Shown here: one piece after another, positions 5,161 through 7,801 of the stretch
Layout of the letters: every line of letters begins with the position of its first letter
Position numbering within the stretch: position 1 is the first letter of the stretch
Assembly: GCA_023435335.1 (NCBI GenBank)
Contig: JAEYRU010000213.1
Span: 1 to 7,801 of the forward strand
Direction of reading: 5' to 3'
DNA length: 7,801 nt
Source of the DNA: Pseudomonadota bacterium
Lineage (GTDB): Bacteria; Pseudomonadota; Alphaproteobacteria; Rhizobiales; Rhizobiaceae
Made by a program: the position numbers and the translations under genes
Notes under the pieces: generated by a model
Databases searched by the model: none
The model's input: the letters and a program-made list of their open reading frames with translations, nothing else
Told to the model about the DNA's origin: nothing

Positions 5161-6306
5161 ATGACGAAGATACTCAAGGATATCCGTGTCGTCGAAATGG
5201 GGACCTATATCACCGGGCCGGCCGCGGGCATGCACCTGGCGGATCTCGGGGCGGACGTGATCAAGGTCGAGAGGCCCGAGTCCGGCGACCCGTTCCGGGC
5301 GTTCAAGGGCGGGCTCTACTCTCCGCACTTCCAGACCTACAACCGCAACAAGCGCTCGATCGCGCTCGACACGTCCAAGCCGGGCGACCGCGCGGTGTTC
5401 CAAGAGTTGATCGCCACCGCCGACATATTCATCCAGAACTTCCGTCCCGGAGTTGCCGAGCGGCTCGGCGCGGGCGCTGACGAACTGCAGCGCATCAACC
5501 CCGGCCTGGTCTACTGTGCAATAACCGGCTTCGGCCAGACGGGGCCGTCACGCGATCGCCCGGCCTACGACACGGTCGCACAGGCGGCGAGCGCCTATCT
5601 TCGGCTGCTCACGCCGCCGGCCAGTCCGCGCGTCATCGGTCCGGCGATCGCCGACGCCGTCACCGGGCACTATGCGGCACTGGGTATCGTCGCGGCGTTG
5701 CTCGAGCGGACGAAGACGGGCAAGGGCCGCCGCCTTGACATCTCCATGCTCGAGGCAATGTGCCATTTCAACCTGGACAGCTTCACCCACTATTTCAGCG
5801 TCGGCGAGGTGATGGGGCCGCTCAGCCGACCAAAGGTTTCGCAGTCCTACACCTTCGAGTGCCGTGACGGAAAATGGGTCGCCATCCACCTGTCGTCGCC
5901 GCAGAAGTTCTGGGAAGGGCTGGTCGCATCGGTGGAAAAGCCGGAACTGCTTACCGACGAACGCTTTGCCCAACGGCTCGACCGCATCAATCACCAGCAG
6001 GAGCTGATCGATATCCTGACGCCGGTCTTCGCCACCCGAACGCGCGATGAGTGGTGCGCCATCCTGCTTGGGAACGAGGTCCCCCATTCTCCGGCCTACG
6101 ATTCCGACGAGGCGCTTGAGGATCCGCAGGCGAAACACCTGCATATCGCCGTCGAGACCAGTCACCCGACCATGGGGTCGTTCAAGACGGTGCGAGCGCC
6201 CTACAGCTTCGACGGAGAGGCCGACCTCGAGGTGCTCGCTCCGCCAACGCTCGACGAGCACGGTGCGGAAATCAGGGCGGAGCTAGCCCGGCGCAAGACT
6301 GGCTGA
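5161..6306 (+). CDS. Family III CoA-transferase (CaiB/BaiF type)
   Basis: A 381-residue CoA-transferase of usual family length, expected to move CoA from a donor thioester such as succinyl-CoA or acetyl-CoA to an organic acid. The N-terminus reads LKDIRVVEMGTYITGPAAG and then LADLGADVIKVERPESGDP, the standard CoA-binding fold start. NRNKRSIALD (61-70), NFRPGVAERLG and ITGFGQTGP (121-129) are family motifs. The catalytic Asp that forms the acyl-anhydride is Asp165 in GPAIADAVTGHYAA, so the enzyme looks active. It begins nine bases after the lyase stop with a modest ribosome binding site (GAGG in the lyase stop region) and ends 22 bases before the YciI gene. As the only CoA-activating enzyme in view, it probably supplies the substrate of the lyase-like protein. 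No thiolase or acyl-CoA dehydrogenase is encoded nearby. Confidence 0.93.
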   Translation: MTKILKDIRVVEMGTYITGPAAGMHLADLGADVIKVERPESGDPFRAFKGGLYSPHFQTYNRNKRSIALDTSKPGDRAVFQELIATADIFIQNFRPGVAERLGAGADELQRINPGLVYCAITGFGQTGPSRDRPAYDTVAQAASAYLRLLTPPASPRVIGPAIADAVTGHYAALGIVAALLERTKTGKGRRLDISMLEAMCHFNLDSFTHYFSVGEVMGPLSRPKVSQSYTFECRDGKWVAIHLSSPQKFWEGLVASVEKPELLTDERFAQRLDRINHQQELIDILTPVFATRTRDEWCAILLGNEVPHSPAYDSDEALEDPQAKHLHIAVETSHPTMGSFKTVRAPYSFDGEADLEVLAPPTLDEHGAEIRAELARRKTG

Positions 6307-6328
6307 GCGGGGGTCAAGGGAGGAGACG

Positions 6329-6712
6329 ATGGCGATTCCGGTGAAGAATGTGATGGAGGCCAGCAAGGCCATGCTGCAAAAACAGCTCTACGCCATCTTC
6401 ACCTCGCCAACGGGCGGCATCGAGCCCATTCTGGCGAAGATGGAGGAGCATCTGGCCTTTCAGGTTTCGCTCGAAGCGGACGGCATACTCTATGCCGCCG
6501 GCCCGATGTGGAGCGATGACGAGCAGAGCTGGGCCGGCGACGGCCTCGTGGTTGTGCGCGCCGGCTCGCGCGCGGAAGCCGCCGCAATAGCCGCACGTGA
6601 CCCGATGCACCAGAGCGGCGCACGCACATTCACGGTCCGGCCGTGGATGATCAACGAGGGAACGGTGACGATCCGGCTCGACAGTTCGAGCCAGACCTTC
6701 ACGATCCTATAA
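6329..6712 (+). CDS. YciI-family small protein
   Basis: A 127-residue protein with the YciI fold (dimeric alpha-beta barrel, related in shape to muconolactone isomerases). The family pattern is visible as the first strand QLYAIFTSP (19-27), His41 in EEHLAFQ, GILYAAGPMWSDD (52-64), DGLVVVRAGSRAEA (71-84) and ARDPMHQSGARTFTVRPW (89-106). His41, Asp91 and His94 are plausible polar active-site residues. The ATG is preceded by a strong GGGAGGAG. The last 17 residues form an extra beta-like tail rich in Thr and Ser. Its place between a CoA-transferase and a transporter gene indicates a metabolic role, perhaps an isomerase, lactone-handling or dehydratase-like step after ring cleavage. The family is poorly characterised, so the role is inference only. 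Confidence 0.85.
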   Translation: MAIPVKNVMEASKAMLQKQLYAIFTSPTGGIEPILAKMEEHLAFQVSLEADGILYAAGPMWSDDEQSWAGDGLVVVRAGSRAEAAAIAARDPMHQSGARTFTVRPWMINEGTVTIRLDSSSQTFTIL

Positions 6713-6732
6713 GTCCAAAGGGAGGAACAATC

Positions 6733-7801
6733 ATGAACAAGCTGACTGGAATACTGCTTGCCGGGGCGATCGCCTTTCCGGCCACCGCCTATGCCCAGGA
6801 GACGATCAACCTCACCGTCGCGTCCAGCCACCCGCTCGCCATTCCCTGGGTGGGCATGATCAAGTCGCATTTCATGGCCGAGACGGACCGTCTCCTCGCC
6901 GAGAAGGGCAACTACAAGATCGAGTGGAACGAGGCCTTCGGCGGCGCGCTCTACAAGGCGAACGCCACCCTGACCTCGGTGCAGGAAGGTGTGACCGATG
7001 TGGGCTGGGTGTTCTCCTTCCTGGAGGGCGCGAAGCTGCCGCTCAGCCAGGCTTCGACCTATGCCCCGTTCGCCACGGGCAACCCGCCGGTCCAGCTCGA
7101 GGTCATGAAGGAACTGCTGGAAACCAACGAGGCGTTCAGGAACGAGTGGGAGCAGTACAACCTGAAGGTCCTCGGACTCACCGGCACCGACGGCTACGAC
7201 ATCTACACCAAGAAGGAGATCACCGGCATCGCCGACCTGAACGGCATGAAGATCTCCGCGCCGGGCGTGCTGGCCCAGTGGCTGCGCGGGACCGGCGCCA
7301 ACGCGGTCGACGGTGCACTGACCACCTTCTATACCGATATCCAGACCGGCGTGTCCGACGGCGTCCTGTCGCTTGCACTGGGGGTGCTGCCGGCCAAGCT
7401 CTACGAGGTTGCGCCGTACATCACGCGCGTGCGCATCGGCACCGCCTTCTCGGGGGCCGTGGCGATCAACAAGGACAGCTGGGACGCGCTGCCTGAGGAA
7501 GTACAGCAGGCGATGATCCAGGCAGGCGAGTTCTACACCGATGCACACGGCAAGGACCTGCTGGAACGTCACGAGGCCGCGTTCGCGAAAATGGTCGAGC
7601 TCGGCGCCGGCCAGAACCCGCCCGTGACCATCAGCGAGCTTCCGGCGGAAGACCGCCAGAAGTGGGTCGACGGCCTGCCCAACATCGCCGGCGAGGGGGC
7701 GGCCAATGGCGAGTCCCGGGGCCTCCCGGCCAAGGACTTCATGAAGGCGTACATGGAAGGGCTGCGCGAAAAGGGTGAGAAGCCCGCGCGCAACTGGGAC
7801 G
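6733..7801 (+). CDS. TRAP transporter periplasmic solute-binding protein, DctP family (partial, 3' end cut)
   Basis: The extracytoplasmic receptor of a TRAP transporter, which hands a small solute to a membrane permease pair driven by an ion gradient. The ATG follows GGAGGA with six spacer bases, 20 bases after the YciI stop. Residues 1-21 are a Sec signal peptide ending in ATAYA before QETINL; no lipobox Cys. The frame is open for 356 codons to the window end, so nearly the whole protein is present. DctP features include FGGALYKANATLTSVQEGVTD-like segment at 69-89, IADLNGMKISAPG (167-178), TTFYTDIQTGVSDG (197-210) and AVAINKDSWDALPEEVQQAM (242-261). In most DctP proteins the GLKxR segment carries an Arg that salt-bridges the substrate carboxylate; here it is Ser175. 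The permease genes (dctQ/dctM type) are expected just beyond the window. Likely imports the pathway substrate or the amidohydrolase product. Confidence 0.92.
   Translation, partial: MNKLTGILLAGAIAFPATAYAQETINLTVASSHPLAIPWVGMIKSHFMAETDRLLAEKGNYKIEWNEAFGGALYKANATLTSVQEGVTDVGWVFSFLEGAKLPLSQASTYAPFATGNPPVQLEVMKELLETNEAFRNEWEQYNLKVLGLTGTDGYDIYTKKEITGIADLNGMKISAPGVLAQWLRGTGANAVDGALTTFYTDIQTGVSDGVLSLALGVLPAKLYEVAPYITRVRIGTAFSGAVAINKDSWDALPEEVQQAMIQAGEFYTDAHGKDLLERHEAAFAKMVELGAGQNPPVTISELPAEDRQKWVDGLPNIAGEGAANGESRGLPAKDFMKAYMEGLREKGEKPARNWD

Noticed and set aside
6490..7572. 360-residue minus-strand frame
   Set aside because: Long because of high GC; it is antisense to the YciI and TRAP receptor genes, which have ribosome binding sites and clear family motifs.
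1..7801. CRISPR array, insertion sequence ends or phage genes
   Set aside because: No regularly spaced repeats, transposase-like proteins or phage structural proteins were seen on either strand.

Overview
The window looks like a GC-rich alphaproteobacterial chromosome, possibly Rhizobiales. This is inferred from base composition, a tRNA-Arg(CCG) gene with encoded CCA, an IclR regulator of the PcaR/PcaU/PobR type and a TRAP solute receptor. No marker in the window fixes the genus.

Layout. Bases 1-297 (minus strand) hold the 5' part of a MobC-type mobilization gene. It is preceded at 288-537 by a small, apparently frameshifted gene. Both abut the 3' end of a tRNA-Arg(CCG) gene at 557-633, the classic insertion point of integrative and mobilizable elements, so the left edge is probably the end of such an element. 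Bases 634-801 hold only a GC-rich hairpin.

The rest is a catabolic cluster. On the minus strand lie a Tat-exported metal-dependent amidohydrolase (802-2310), an IclR regulator (2504-3319) and an intradiol ring-cleavage dioxygenase resembling hydroxyquinol 1,2-dioxygenases (3347-4210). Divergently, on the plus strand, a tight operon encodes a short citrate-synthase-like protein of the citryl-CoA lyase type (4336-5151), a family III CoA-transferase (5161-6306), a YciI-family protein (6329-6712) and a TRAP periplasmic receptor (6733 to beyond the window end).

The main structural result is a matched pair of promoter-operator modules, one before the amidohydrolase and one before the lyase operon. 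Each has TTGACAGRACC followed, at exactly the same distance, by three half-sites in the order (C/A)GAAAA-2-TTTTCG-5-CGAAAA. This ties the gene groups into one regulon. Three half-sites agree with what is known of PcaU/PobR-type operators, so the local IclR protein is the likely reader.

How the genes may work together (inference): the exported amidohydrolase trims a substrate in the periplasm, the TRAP receptor captures the substrate or product for import, the dioxygenase opens an aromatic diol or triol, and the CoA-transferase plus citryl-CoA-lyase-like enzyme activate and split the resulting acid. The substrate is unknown. Three proteins deviate from their families at functional positions: the amidohydrolase lacks a catalytic Glu, the lyase lacks the citrate-synthase Asp, and the TRAP receptor lacks the carboxylate-binding Arg. 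The pathway may therefore differ from textbook aromatic degradation.
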